DNA of 64,000 nt, taken from positions 682,001 through 746,000 of the forward strand of contig UGGN01000001.1 of the NCBI GenBank assembly GCA_900450455.1, written 5' to 3'. A program made the position numbers and the translations under genes. Source of the stretch: [Eubacterium] infirmum (GTDB taxonomy: Bacteria > Bacillota > Clostridia > Peptostreptococcales > Anaerovoracaceae). Below, in pieces: positions 29,407 through 37,637 of the stretch. The first letter of the stretch is position 1, and the number at the start of each line of letters is the position of its first letter. The notes under the pieces were generated by a model that worked only from the letters and a program-made list of their open reading frames with translations, was not told the DNA's origin and ran no database searches.

Positions 29407-29628
29407 ATGAATTTTGGACAAAACCTTTATAACTGGTTTCTATCAAACGCTCAATCACTGGTGCTTTTAGCAATCGTTGTGATTGGCTTGTATCTTGGCT
29501 TCAAGCGTGAGTTTAGCAAACTGATTGGCTTTTTAATTATTGCGATTATTGCGGTTGGCTTAGTCTTCAACGCTGCTGGAGTAAAAGACATTTTACTAGA
29601 GCTATTCAATCGCATTATTGGTGCTTAA
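29407..29628 (+). CDS. orf19: Tn916 Orf19, small membrane protein
   Basis: A 73-residue protein with two hydrophobic segments (SLVLLAIVVIGLYLGF and LIGFLIIAIIAVGLVFNAAGV). It matches Tn916 Orf19, a TcpD/ConC-like small membrane protein of the transfer channel. AGAGGAG precedes the ATG. Its detailed role is unclear. Confidence 0.88.
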   Translation: MNFGQNLYNWFLSNAQSLVLLAIVVIGLYLGFKREFSKLIGFLIIAIIAVGLVFNAAGVKDILLELFNRIIGA

Positions 29629-29644
29629 ATAAAACCGTTCTTTT

Positions 29645-29675
29645 GTGGAATATAAGTGGTTTTCTTATGTTCCGC
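29645..29675. repeat. Inverted repeat between orf19 and orf18
   Basis: GTGGAATATAAG (29645-29656) and CTTATGTTCCGC (29664-29675) pair with two wobbles around a seven-base loop. There is no T-run. It may be a structured site on single-stranded DNA, for example part of a complementary-strand origin, which Tn916 is known to have; I cannot tell whether this is that site. Confidence 0.4.
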
Positions 29676-29744
29676 AAAGGAATGGTACACCAAACGAAGT
29701 GCGGTAGGGATTTTTGAATCTCTACAAAGAAAGGACGTGAATAT

Positions 29745-30242
29745 ATGGACGATATGCAAGTCTATATTGCGAATTTAGGCAAATACAATGAGGGCGAATT
29801 GGTCGGTGCGTGGTTTACCTTTCCCATTGACTTTGAGGAAGTCAAAGAGAAAATCGGCTTGAATGATGAATATGAGGAATACGCCATTCATGACTACGAG
29901 TTACCCTTTACGGTTGACGAATACACTTCCATTGGCGAACTCAATCGACTATGGGAAATGGTATCGGAATTACCCGAAGAATTACAATCGGAGCTATCTG
30001 CTCTGCTCACTCATTTTTCAAGCATTGAAGAACTAAGCGAACATCAAGAGGATATTATCATTCATTCCGATTGTGATGATATGTATGACGTGGCACGCTA
30101 CTACATTGAAGAAACGGGTGCTTTAGGCGAAGTACCAGCTAGTCTTCAAAACTATATTGATTATCAAGCCTATGGTCGGGATTTAGACCTTTCAGGAACG
30201 TTTATCTCAACCAATCATGGGATTTTTGAAATCGTCTATTAA
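29745..30242 (+). CDS. ardA: Tn916 Orf18, ArdA antirestriction protein
   Basis: A 165-residue, very acidic protein that mimics B-form DNA and blocks type I restriction-modification enzymes, so that the incoming element is not cut. It begins MDDMQVYIANLGKYNEGELVGAW, the usual ArdA start, and keeps the elongated three-domain pattern. Tn916 Orf18 is the structurally solved ArdA. AAAGGACGTG lies before the ATG. The last bases overlap a possible upstream start of orf17. Confidence 0.96.
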   Translation: MDDMQVYIANLGKYNEGELVGAWFTFPIDFEEVKEKIGLNDEYEEYAIHDYELPFTVDEYTSIGELNRLWEMVSELPEELQSELSALLTHFSSIEELSEHQEDIIIHSDCDDMYDVARYYIEETGALGEVPASLQNYIDYQAYGRDLDLSGTFISTNHGIFEIVY

Positions 30243-30282
30243 ATCTGTCGGTACATTACTACTGGCAGATTTTCTATTTTAC

Positions 30283-30313
30283 GGGGTGGCTCAATCAGCT
30301 ACCCCTATTTTTT
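30283..30313 (+). terminator. Terminator between ardA and orf17
   Basis: GGGGTGGCT (30283-30291) and AGCTACCCC (30297-30305) pair with one wobble, followed by TATTTTTTAT. It would lower expression of the channel genes orf17-orf13 relative to ardA. Confidence 0.65.
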
Positions 30314-30330
30314 ATGAAAGGATTGATTAC

Positions 30331-30723
30331 ATGAAGAAAATACGAAGCTATACCAGTATCTGGTCTGTGGAAAAGGTACTGTATTCTATCAATGATTTTA
30401 GACTTCCGTTTCCCATAACCTTTACGCAAATGACATGGTTTGTCGTGTCACTCTTTGCAGTGATGATACTTGGCAACTTGCCCCCTCTTTCCATGATAGA
30501 GGGAGCATTTCTCAAATACTTTGGGATTCCTGTGGCTTTCACATGGTTTATGTCTACAAAAACTTTTGATGGTAAAAAGCCTTATGGATTTTTGAAGTCT
30601 GTCATTGCTTATGCACTGCGACCAAAGCTGACCTATGCAGGAAAAAAAGTAACGCTTGGCAGAAACCAGCCACAAGAAGCCATTACAGCAGTTAGGAGTG
30701 AATTTTATGGCATATCCAATTAA
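30331..30723 (+). CDS. orf17: Tn916 Orf17, TcpE/ConD-type membrane protein
   Basis: A 130-residue protein beginning MKKIRSYTSIWSVEKVLYSI with two central membrane segments (MTWFVVSLFAVMILGNLPPL and FGIPVAFTWFMST). It matches Tn916 Orf17 (TcpE family), a channel component working with the VirB4-like ATPase. GAAAGGA lies eight bases before the ATG at 30331. An in-frame ATG at 30217 would add 38 residues, but this stretch contains the terminator hairpin and overlaps ardA. It overlaps orf16 by 17 bases. Confidence 0.9.
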   Translation: MKKIRSYTSIWSVEKVLYSINDFRLPFPITFTQMTWFVVSLFAVMILGNLPPLSMIEGAFLKYFGIPVAFTWFMSTKTFDGKKPYGFLKSVIAYALRPKLTYAGKKVTLGRNQPQEAITAVRSEFYGISN

Positions 30724-33154
30724 ATACATTGAAAACAATCTCGTCTGGAATAAAGACGGGGAATGTTATGCTTACTATGAGCTTGTTCCTTACAATTACT
30801 CATTTCTAAGTCCAGAACAGAAAATACAAGTGCATGATTCTTTCAGACAGCTTATCGCACAAAATCGTGATGGCAAAATTCATGCTTTACAAATCAGTAC
30901 AGAATCCAGCATACGTTCTGCACAAGAGCGTTCCAAAAATGAAGTCACTGGCAAGCTCAAAGCGGTTGCCTATGACAAAATCGACCAACAGACAGACGCT
31001 TTAATATCCATGATTGGCGAAAATCAAGTGAACTACCGTTTCTTTATCGGCTTTAAGTTGCTTCTCAACGATCAGGAGTTTTCTATGAAAAGTCTTACCG
31101 TTGAAGCAAAAAATGCTTTGTCTGATTTTGTCTATGATGTGAACCATAAGCTGATGGGCGATTTTGTTAGTATGAGTAATGATGAAATCCTGCGTTTTCA
31201 GAAGATGGAAAAGCTCTTAGAAAATAAAATCTCTCGTCGTTTCAAAATCCGCAGGTTAGATAAGGACGACTTCGGCTATCTGATTGAACACCTTTACGGA
31301 CAGACAGGCACTGCCTATGAAGAGTATGAGTACCATCTATCAAAGAAAAAGCTGGATAATGAAACGCTGATTAAATACTATGACTTGATTAAGCCTACTC
31401 GCTGTTTGGTGGAAGAAAAACAGCGATATTTGAAAATCCAGCAGGAAGATGAAACCGTCTATGTAGCTTACTTTACCATTAACAGCATTGTCGGAGAACT
31501 GGACTTCCCGTCCTCTGAAATCTTCTACTACCAGCAACAGCAATTTACATTCCCGATTGATACGTCAATGAATGTGGAAATTGTAGCGAATCGTAAAGCC
31601 CTATCTACTGTCCGCAATAAAAAGAAAGAACTGAAAGACTTGGATAACCACGCTTGGCAAAGTGATAATGAAACCAGCTCCAATGTGGCGGAAGCTCTGG
31701 AAAGTGTGAATGAGCTGGAAACCAATTTAGACCAAAGCAAGGAATCTATGTACAAGCTGTCTTATGTGGTAAGGGTATCAGCAAATGATCTTGACGAACT
31801 CAAACGTCGTTGTAATGAAGTGAAAGATTTTTATGACGATTTAAGCGTAAAACTGGTACGACCATTTGGGGATATGCTCGGCTTACATGAAGAATTTTTA
31901 CCTGCCAGCAAGCGTTATATGAATGATTATATTCAATACGTGACCTCTGATTTCCTCGCTGGTTTAGGTTTTGGTGCTACTCAAATGCTGGGGGAAAATG
32001 AGGGGATTTATGTTGGCTACAGCTTAGATACTGGACGCAATGTCTATCTGAAACCTGCTCTTGCCAGTCAAGGGGTTAAGGGTTCAGTAACCAATGCGTT
32101 AGCGTCGGCTTTTGTTGGTTCGCTGGGTGGTGGTAAATCCTTTGCGAATAACCTTATCGTCTATTATGCGGTGCTTTATGGGGCACAAGCAGTGATTGTA
32201 GACCCAAAAGCAGAACGTGGCAGATGGAAAGAAACCTTGCCAGAGATTTCCCATGAAATCAATATCGTCACTCTGACTTCTGATGAGAAAAACAAAGGCT
32301 TACTTGACCCTTATGTGATTATGAAAAATCCCAAAGATTCTGAATCACTGGCTATTGATATTCTGACATTCCTTACGGGGATTTCCTCTCGTGATGGGGA
32401 ACGCTTCCCAATCCTTAGAAAAGCCATTCGTGCAGTAACCAATAGTGAAGTACGAGGGTTGATGAAAGTGATTGAGGAATTACGGGTTGAGAATACGCCA
32501 CTAAGTACCAGTATAGCCGACCATATCGAAAGTTTTACAGACTATGACTTTGCACATTTATTATTCAGTAATGGTTATGTGGAGCAGTCTATCAGCTTAG
32601 AAAAACAACTGAACATTATACAGGTTGCGGACTTGGTACTTCCCGACAAGGAAACTTCCTTTGAGGAATATACCACTATGGAGCTTTTATCCGTTGCTAT
32701 GCTGATTGTCATTAGTACCTTTGCTTTAGACTTTATCCATACAGACCGAAGCATTTTCAAGATTGTAGATTTAGACGAAGCATGGAGCTTTTTACAGGTA
32801 GCACAAGGAAAAACACTATCTATGAAGCTGGTTCGGGCTGGTCGTGCTATGAACGCTGGGGTATATTTCGTGACCCAAAATACAGACGACCTCTTAGATG
32901 AAAAACTGAAAAATAACCTCGGCTTAAAATTTGCATTTCGTTCCACTGACCTTAACGAGATTAAAAAGACCTTAGCCTTTTTTGGTGTAGACCCAGAGGA
33001 CGAAAACAATCAGAAGCGATTGCGTGATTTGGAAAACGGGCAATGCCTTATCAGTGATTTATATGGTCGTGTCGGTGTGATACAGTTCCACCCTGTATTT
33101 GAAGAACTGCTCCATGCCTTTGATACCAGACCACCTGTGCGAAAAGAGGTGTAA
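30707..33154 (+). CDS. orf16: Tn916 Orf16, VirB4-like ATPase
   Basis: An 815-residue ATPase that energises the Tn916 channel. Walker A is GGGKS in VGSLGGGKSFANN near residue 482 and Walker B lies in KIVDLDEAWSFL near 690. The start ATG at 30707 has TTAGGAG upstream; the longer frame from 30656 is not needed. It belongs to the same broad family as the ICE ATPase at 909-3359, but the two differ strongly in sequence, so the window carries two independent pore ATPases. Confidence 0.96.
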   Translation: MAYPIKYIENNLVWNKDGECYAYYELVPYNYSFLSPEQKIQVHDSFRQLIAQNRDGKIHALQISTESSIRSAQERSKNEVTGKLKAVAYDKIDQQTDALISMIGENQVNYRFFIGFKLLLNDQEFSMKSLTVEAKNALSDFVYDVNHKLMGDFVSMSNDEILRFQKMEKLLENKISRRFKIRRLDKDDFGYLIEHLYGQTGTAYEEYEYHLSKKKLDNETLIKYYDLIKPTRCLVEEKQRYLKIQQEDETVYVAYFTINSIVGELDFPSSEIFYYQQQQFTFPIDTSMNVEIVANRKALSTVRNKKKELKDLDNHAWQSDNETSSNVAEALESVNELETNLDQSKESMYKLSYVVRVSANDLDELKRRCNEVKDFYDDLSVKLVRPFGDMLGLHEEFLPASKRYMNDYIQYVTSDFLAGLGFGATQMLGENEGIYVGYSLDTGRNVYLKPALASQGVKGSVTNALASAFVGSLGGGKSFANNLIVYYAVLYGAQAVIVDPKAERGRWKETLPEISHEINIVTLTSDEKNKGLLDPYVIMKNPKDSESLAIDILTFLTGISSRDGERFPILRKAIRAVTNSEVRGLMKVIEELRVENTPLSTSIADHIESFTDYDFAHLLFSNGYVEQSISLEKQLNIIQVADLVLPDKETSFEEYTTMELLSVAMLIVISTFALDFIHTDRSIFKIVDLDEAWSFLQVAQGKTLSMKLVRAGRAMNAGVYFVTQNTDDLLDEKLKNNLGLKFAFRSTDLNEIKKTLAFFGVDPEDENNQKRLRDLENGQCLISDLYGRVGVIQFHPVFEELLHAFDTRPPVRKEV

Positions 33155-33156
33155 AT

Positions 33157-35334
33157 GTGAAACCATCAATAGTAAACAGAATAAAATCAAACTGGACGCT
33201 GAAACGTCTAGGTAAAGTGGCAATGACAGTGGCTTTCACACTTGTGATTGCCATTTTTCTTTTAGCCATGCTGGGAACGGTGGTTCAAGCTGCGGGCTTG
33301 GTAGATGATACGGTCAATGTGGCAAATGAATACAGCCGATACCCACTTGAAAACTATCAACTGGATTTTTATGTGGATAATAGCTGGGGCTGGCTTCCGT
33401 GGAACTGGTCGGACGGGATTGGAAAACAGGTCATGTATGGACTATATGCCATTACCAATTTTATTTGGACAATCAGTTTGTATGTTTCCAATGCGACAGG
33501 TTACTTAGTACAGGAAGCCTATTCCTTAGACTTCATTTCCGCTACAGCAGATTCCATTGGTAAGAATATGCAGACCTTAGCTGGTGTGAGTGCAAACGGA
33601 TTTTCAACAGAGGGTTTCTATGTTGGATTCCTCTTACTCTTGATTTTGGTTCTTGGGGTTTATGTTGCCTATACGGGACTGATAAAGAGAGAAACCACAA
33701 AGGCAATTCATGCCATTATGAATTTTGTGCTGGTGTTTATCCTATCGGCTTCCTTTATTGCCTACGCTCCCGACTACATTAAAAAAATCAATGACTTTTC
33801 ATCAGACATCAGTAATGCCAGTTTATCACTTGGCACGAAGATTGTCATGCCCCATTCCGATAGTCAAGGCAAGGACAGCGTGGACTTAATCAGAGATAGC
33901 CTGTTTTCCATACAGGTTCAGCAACCGTGGCTACTGCTTCAATACAACAGTTCAGACATTGAAAGTATCGGTATTGACCGTGTGGAAAGCCTGCTCTCCA
34001 CCAGCCCAGATTCCAACAATGGCGAAGACAGAGAAAAAATTGTTGCGGAAGAAATTGAAGACAGAAGCAATACCAATCTAACCATTACAAAGACCATTAA
34101 CCGTTTAGGTACAGTCTTCTTCCTATTTGTCTTCAATATTGGGATTTCCATATTTGTATTCCTATTAACAGGAATCATGATTTTCTCGCAGGTACTTTTT
34201 ATCATCTATGCTATGTTTCTGCCTGTGAGCTTTATTTTAAGCATGATTCCATCATTTGATGGTATGTCAAAACGAGCCATAACAAAGCTCTTTAATACCA
34301 TTTTGACACGAGCTGGAATCACATTGATTATTACGACAGCATTTAGTATTTCAACCATGCTCTATACCTTATCGGCTGGTTATCCGTTCTTTTTGATTGC
34401 TTTTCTACAGATTGTGACCTTTGCAGGAATCTACTTCAAGCTGGGCGATTTAATGAGTATGTTTTCTCTACAGAGTAACGATTCTCAAAGTGTGGGAAGT
34501 CGTGTGATGAGAAAACCTCGTATGCTTATGCACGCTCACATGCACCGTCTACAGCGGAAACTTGGACGTTCCATGACTACTCTAGGGGCTGGGTCTGCCA
34601 TTGTTACAGGTAAAAAAGGACAGTCGGGTTCGGGGAGTTCTGCAAGGACACAAGCAGATCACTCCCGACCAGACGGAAAGGAAAAATCAACACTTGGAAA
34701 ACGTATCGGTCAAACCATCGGTACAGTAGCTGATACCAAAGACAGAATGGTAGACACTGCTAGTGGTTTGAAAGAACAGGTTAAAGATTTGCCGACCAAT
34801 GCAAGATATGCAGTATATCAAGGAAAATCCAAAGTAAAAGAGAATGTCCGTGATTTAACCAGTAGTATTTCTCAAACCAAAGCGGACAGAGCCAGTGGAC
34901 GCAAGGAACAGCAGGAACAAAGGCGAAAAACCATTGCGAAGCGTCGCTCTGAAATGGAACAGGTCAAACAGAAAAAACAGCCTGCTTCTTCTGTTCATGA
35001 AAGACCGACTACAAGACAAGAACAATATCATGATGAACAGACCTCAAAACAGTCTAATATTCAGACTTCATATAAGGAATCTCAACAAGCCAAACAAGAG
35101 CGTCCAGCAGTTAAGTCCGATTTTTCAAGTCCAAAAGTGGAACGCCAAGGCAATACCGTTCAAGAAAAAACCGTTCAAAAGCCAGCAACTTCAACCACTA
35201 CAGCAGATAGAACTTCACAACGTCCAATCACAAAAGAACGTCCGTCTACTGTTCAAAGAGTACCACTACAAAATACAAGAAGTAGACCACCAATCAAAAC
35301 CGCCACCATTAAGAAAGTCGGTAAGAAACCATGA
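33157..35334 (+). CDS. orf15: Tn916 Orf15, VirB6/TcpH-like channel protein
   Basis: A 725-residue polytopic protein starting at a GTG (the ATG two bases before reads ATGTGA). It has an N-terminal membrane segment ending ...VVQAAG, at least six more hydrophobic stretches up to residue 435 and a long Gln/Lys/Ser-rich cytoplasmic tail (about 450-725). It matches Tn916 Orf15, the large membrane channel protein (ConG in ICEBs1). It starts two bases after orf16 and overlaps orf14 by four bases (ATGA). Confidence 0.94.
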   Translation: MKPSIVNRIKSNWTLKRLGKVAMTVAFTLVIAIFLLAMLGTVVQAAGLVDDTVNVANEYSRYPLENYQLDFYVDNSWGWLPWNWSDGIGKQVMYGLYAITNFIWTISLYVSNATGYLVQEAYSLDFISATADSIGKNMQTLAGVSANGFSTEGFYVGFLLLLILVLGVYVAYTGLIKRETTKAIHAIMNFVLVFILSASFIAYAPDYIKKINDFSSDISNASLSLGTKIVMPHSDSQGKDSVDLIRDSLFSIQVQQPWLLLQYNSSDIESIGIDRVESLLSTSPDSNNGEDREKIVAEEIEDRSNTNLTITKTINRLGTVFFLFVFNIGISIFVFLLTGIMIFSQVLFIIYAMFLPVSFILSMIPSFDGMSKRAITKLFNTILTRAGITLIITTAFSISTMLYTLSAGYPFFLIAFLQIVTFAGIYFKLGDLMSMFSLQSNDSQSVGSRVMRKPRMLMHAHMHRLQRKLGRSMTTLGAGSAIVTGKKGQSGSGSSARTQADHSRPDGKEKSTLGKRIGQTIGTVADTKDRMVDTASGLKEQVKDLPTNARYAVYQGKSKVKENVRDLTSSISQTKADRASGRKEQQEQRRKTIAKRRSEMEQVKQKKQPASSVHERPTTRQEQYHDEQTSKQSNIQTSYKESQQAKQERPAVKSDFSSPKVERQGNTVQEKTVQKPATSTTTADRTSQRPITKERPSTVQRVPLQNTRSRPPIKTATIKKVGKKP

Positions 35335-36332
35335 AGTTGAAAACTTTAGTGATTGGTGGTTCTGGATTATTCTTGATGGTCTTCTCACTGCTTCTGTTTG
35401 TTGCCATTTTATTTTCAGATGAACAGGACAGCGGAATTTCCAATATTCATTATGGAGGTGTGAATGTTTCCGCAGAAGTGCTGGCTCATAAGCCTATGGT
35501 AGAAAAATATGCCAAAGAATATGGCGTTGAAGAATATGTCAACATACTTCTTGCGATTATACAGGTGGAATCGGGCGGTACTGCGGAAGATGTTATGCAG
35601 TCCTCGGAATCCCTCGGTCTTCCACCTAATTCATTGAGTACAGAAGAATCCATTAAGCAAGGTGTGAAGTATTTCAGTGAATTATTAGCCAGTAGCGAAA
35701 GGCTCAGTGTAGATTTAGAATCGGTTATCCAGTCCTACAATTATGGTGGTGGTTTCTTAGGGTATGTGGCTAATCGTGGAAATAAATATACCTTTGAACT
35801 GGCTCAAAGTTTCTCAAAAGAGTATTCAGGTGGCGAAAAAGTGTCTTACCCCAATCCCATAGCCATACCTATCAATGGGGGCTGGCGATACAACTATGGC
35901 AATATGTTTTATGTGCAACTGGTAACGCAGTATCTTGTCACAACAGAGTTTGATGATGATACGGTACAAGCCATCATGGACGAAGCACTGAAATATGAGG
36001 GCTGGCGATACGTTTACGGTGGAGCTTCCCCGACTACTTCTTTTGATTGTAGCGGACTGACACAATGGACGTATGGAAAAGCTGGAATTAACTTACCACG
36101 AACCGCACAACAGCAATATGATGTGACCCAGCATATCCCACTATCGGAAGCACAAGCTGGCGATTTGGTTTTCTTTCATTCTACCTATAACGCTGGCTCT
36201 TATATTACTCATGTTGGGATATACCTTGGCAATAACCGTATGTTTCATGCAGGCGACCCAATCGGTTATGCCGACTTAACAAGCCCCTACTGGCAACAGC
36301 ATTTAGTGGGAGCAGGACGAATCAAACAATGA
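35331..36332 (+). CDS. orf14: Tn916 Orf14, lysozyme-NlpC/P60 cell-wall hydrolase
   Basis: A 333-residue bifunctional hydrolase. It has an N-terminal membrane anchor (LFLMVFSLLLFVAILF), a lysozyme-like domain (NILLAIIQVESGG, with the glutamate near residue 82) and a C-terminal NlpC/P60 peptidase (cysteine in DCSGLTQW, histidine in THVGIYLGNN). It opens the wall for the channel (TcpG/CwlT type). Its C-terminal domain is clearly related to that of the ICE protein at 3364-5535. It overlaps orf15 and orf13 by four bases each. Confidence 0.95.
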   Translation: MKLKTLVIGGSGLFLMVFSLLLFVAILFSDEQDSGISNIHYGGVNVSAEVLAHKPMVEKYAKEYGVEEYVNILLAIIQVESGGTAEDVMQSSESLGLPPNSLSTEESIKQGVKYFSELLASSERLSVDLESVIQSYNYGGGFLGYVANRGNKYTFELAQSFSKEYSGGEKVSYPNPIAIPINGGWRYNYGNMFYVQLVTQYLVTTEFDDDTVQAIMDEALKYEGWRYVYGGASPTTSFDCSGLTQWTYGKAGINLPRTAQQQYDVTQHIPLSEAQAGDLVFFHSTYNAGSYITHVGIYLGNNRMFHAGDPIGYADLTSPYWQQHLVGAGRIKQ

Positions 36333-36346
36333 GAAAGGAAGATTTA

Positions 36347-37261
36347 ATGATGAAATTTAGAAAAAATCAGAATAAAGAAAAACAGATACCAAAGGAAAAG
36401 AAACCTCGTGTCTATAAGGTCAATCCTCATAAAAAGGTTGTGATTGCCTTGTGGGTACTTTTAGGGCTTAGTTTCAGCTTTGCGATATTCAAGCACTTTA
36501 CAGCTATAGATACTCATACTATTCACGAAACAACTATCATAGAAAAGGAATACGTTGATACTCATCATGTAGAAAATTTTGTAGAGAACTTTGCGAAAGT
36601 CTACTATTCATGGGAGCAATCCGATAAGTCCATTGATAATCGAATGGAAAGTCTAAAAGGCTATCTGACAGATGAACTTCAAGCTCTCAATGTTGATACA
36701 GTACGCAAAGATATTCCTGTATCGTCTTCTGTAAGAGGATTTCAGATATGGACGGTAGAGCCAACTGGCGACAATGAGTTTAATGTAACCTACAGTGTAG
36801 ACCAGCTCATTACAGAGGGAGAAAATACAAAGACCGTCCACTCTGCTTATATAGTGAGTGTCTATGTAGATGGTTCTGGAAATATGGTACTGGTTAAGAA
36901 TCCGACCATTACCAACATACCTAAGAAATCAAGTTATAAACCAAAAGCCATTGAAAGTGAGGGGACGGTTGATTCCATTACAACCAATGAAATCAATGAG
37001 TTTTTAACGACGTTCTTCAAGCTCTATCCTACAGCGACAGCCAGTGAACTTTCCTACTATGTGAATGACGGGATATTAAAACCAATCGGAAAAGAGTACA
37101 TCTTTCAAGAACTGGTAAATCCTATTCACAATCGTAAGGATAATCAAGTCACGGTATCGCTGACAGTGGAGTATATCGACCAGCAGACCAAAGCAACGCA
37201 GGTATCTCAATTTGATTTGGTACTTGAAAAGAACGGGAGTAATTGGAAGATTATAGAATAA
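36347..37261 (+). CDS. orf13: Tn916 Orf13, TcpC-type channel protein
   Basis: A protein of about 304 residues with an N-terminal basic stretch, one membrane segment (VVIALWVLLGLSFSFAIF) and two tandem NTF2-like/TcpC domains outside. VirB8-like TcpC proteins scaffold the channel. The best start is ATG 36347 with GAAAGGAAG seven bases upstream; an ATG at 36329 overlapping orf14 gives the 310-residue form often listed. It is the last transfer gene before the tet(M) region. Confidence 0.93.
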   Translation: MMKFRKNQNKEKQIPKEKKPRVYKVNPHKKVVIALWVLLGLSFSFAIFKHFTAIDTHTIHETTIIEKEYVDTHHVENFVENFAKVYYSWEQSDKSIDNRMESLKGYLTDELQALNVDTVRKDIPVSSSVRGFQIWTVEPTGDNEFNVTYSVDQLITEGENTKTVHSAYIVSVYVDGSGNMVLVKNPTITNIPKKSSYKPKAIESEGTVDSITTNEINEFLTTFFKLYPTATASELSYYVNDGILKPIGKEYIFQELVNPIHNRKDNQVTVSLTVEYIDQQTKATQVSQFDLVLEKNGSNWKIIE

Positions 37262-37330
37262 CAAATATTGGTACATTATTACAGCTATTTTGTAATCACG
37301 TACTCTCTTTGATAAAAAATTGGAGATTCC

Positions 37331-37359
37331 TTTACAAATATGCTCTTACGTGCTATTAT
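37331..37359 (+). promoter_or_regulatory. tet(M) promoter
   Basis: TTTACA (37331-37336) and TATTAT (37354-37359) are separated by 17 bases, a good sigma-A promoter about 280 bases upstream of tet(M). Tn916 tet(M) is known to be transcribed from here through a leader controlled by attenuation; when tetracycline slows ribosomes, transcription continues into tet(M) and, in the circle, the transfer genes. Confidence 0.8.
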
Positions 37360-37390
37360 TTAAGTATCTATTTAAAAGGAGTTAATAAAT

Positions 37391-37414
37391 ATGCGGCAAG
37401 GTATTCTTAAATAA
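37391..37414 (+). CDS. Seven-residue leader peptide MRQGILK upstream of tet(M)
   Basis: AAAGGAG at 37377-37383 is followed by an ATG and seven codons. The frame lies in the first arm of a long-range hairpin: 37398-37411 is complementary to 37486-37499 over 14 bases. A translating ribosome would keep that arm open. It may be an extra sensing peptide in the attenuator; I do not recall a study of this frame, and it could be a chance reading frame. Confidence 0.4.
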   Translation: MRQGILK

Positions 37415-37535
37415 ACTGTCAATTTGATAGTGGGAACAAATAATTGGATGTCCTTTTTTAGGAGGGCTTAGTTTTTTGTACCCAGTTTAAGAATACCTTT
37501 ATCATGTGATTCTAAAGTATCCGGAGAATATCTGT

Positions 37536-37622
37536 ATGCTTTGTATGCCTATGGTTATGCATAAAAATCCCAGTGATAAGAGTATTTATCACTGGGATTT
37601 TTATGCCCTTTTGGGCTTTTGA
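37536..37622 (+). CDS. orf12: tet(M) leader peptide (Tn916 Orf12)
   Basis: A 28-residue leader, MLCMPMVMHKNPSDKSIYHW..., with CGGAGA upstream, known from Tn916. Its codons pass through the main terminator hairpin at 37563-37602, so ribosome movement decides whether the hairpin forms. It ends 15 bases before the tet(M) ATG and its stop overlaps the GGAGG region. Confidence 0.85.
   Translation: MLCMPMVMHKNPSDKSIYHWDFYALLGF
37563..37602 (+). terminator. tet(M) attenuator hairpin
   Basis: A near-perfect stem of about 16 bases (AATCCCAGTGATA against TATCACTGGGATT) ending in TTTTT. It is the terminator of the tet(M) attenuator described for Tn916, and lies inside the leader peptide gene. Confidence 0.88.
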
Positions 37623-37637
37623 ATGGAGGAAAATCAC

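Noticed and set aside
30217-30330. Longer N-terminus of Orf17 from ATG 30217
   Set aside because: The stretch overlaps ardA, contains a terminator hairpin, and a better ribosome site exists at ATG 30331.
32575-33009. 144-codon minus-strand frame inside Tn916 orf16
   Set aside because: Shadow of the ATPase gene, no start signal, low-complexity Ser/Lys composition.
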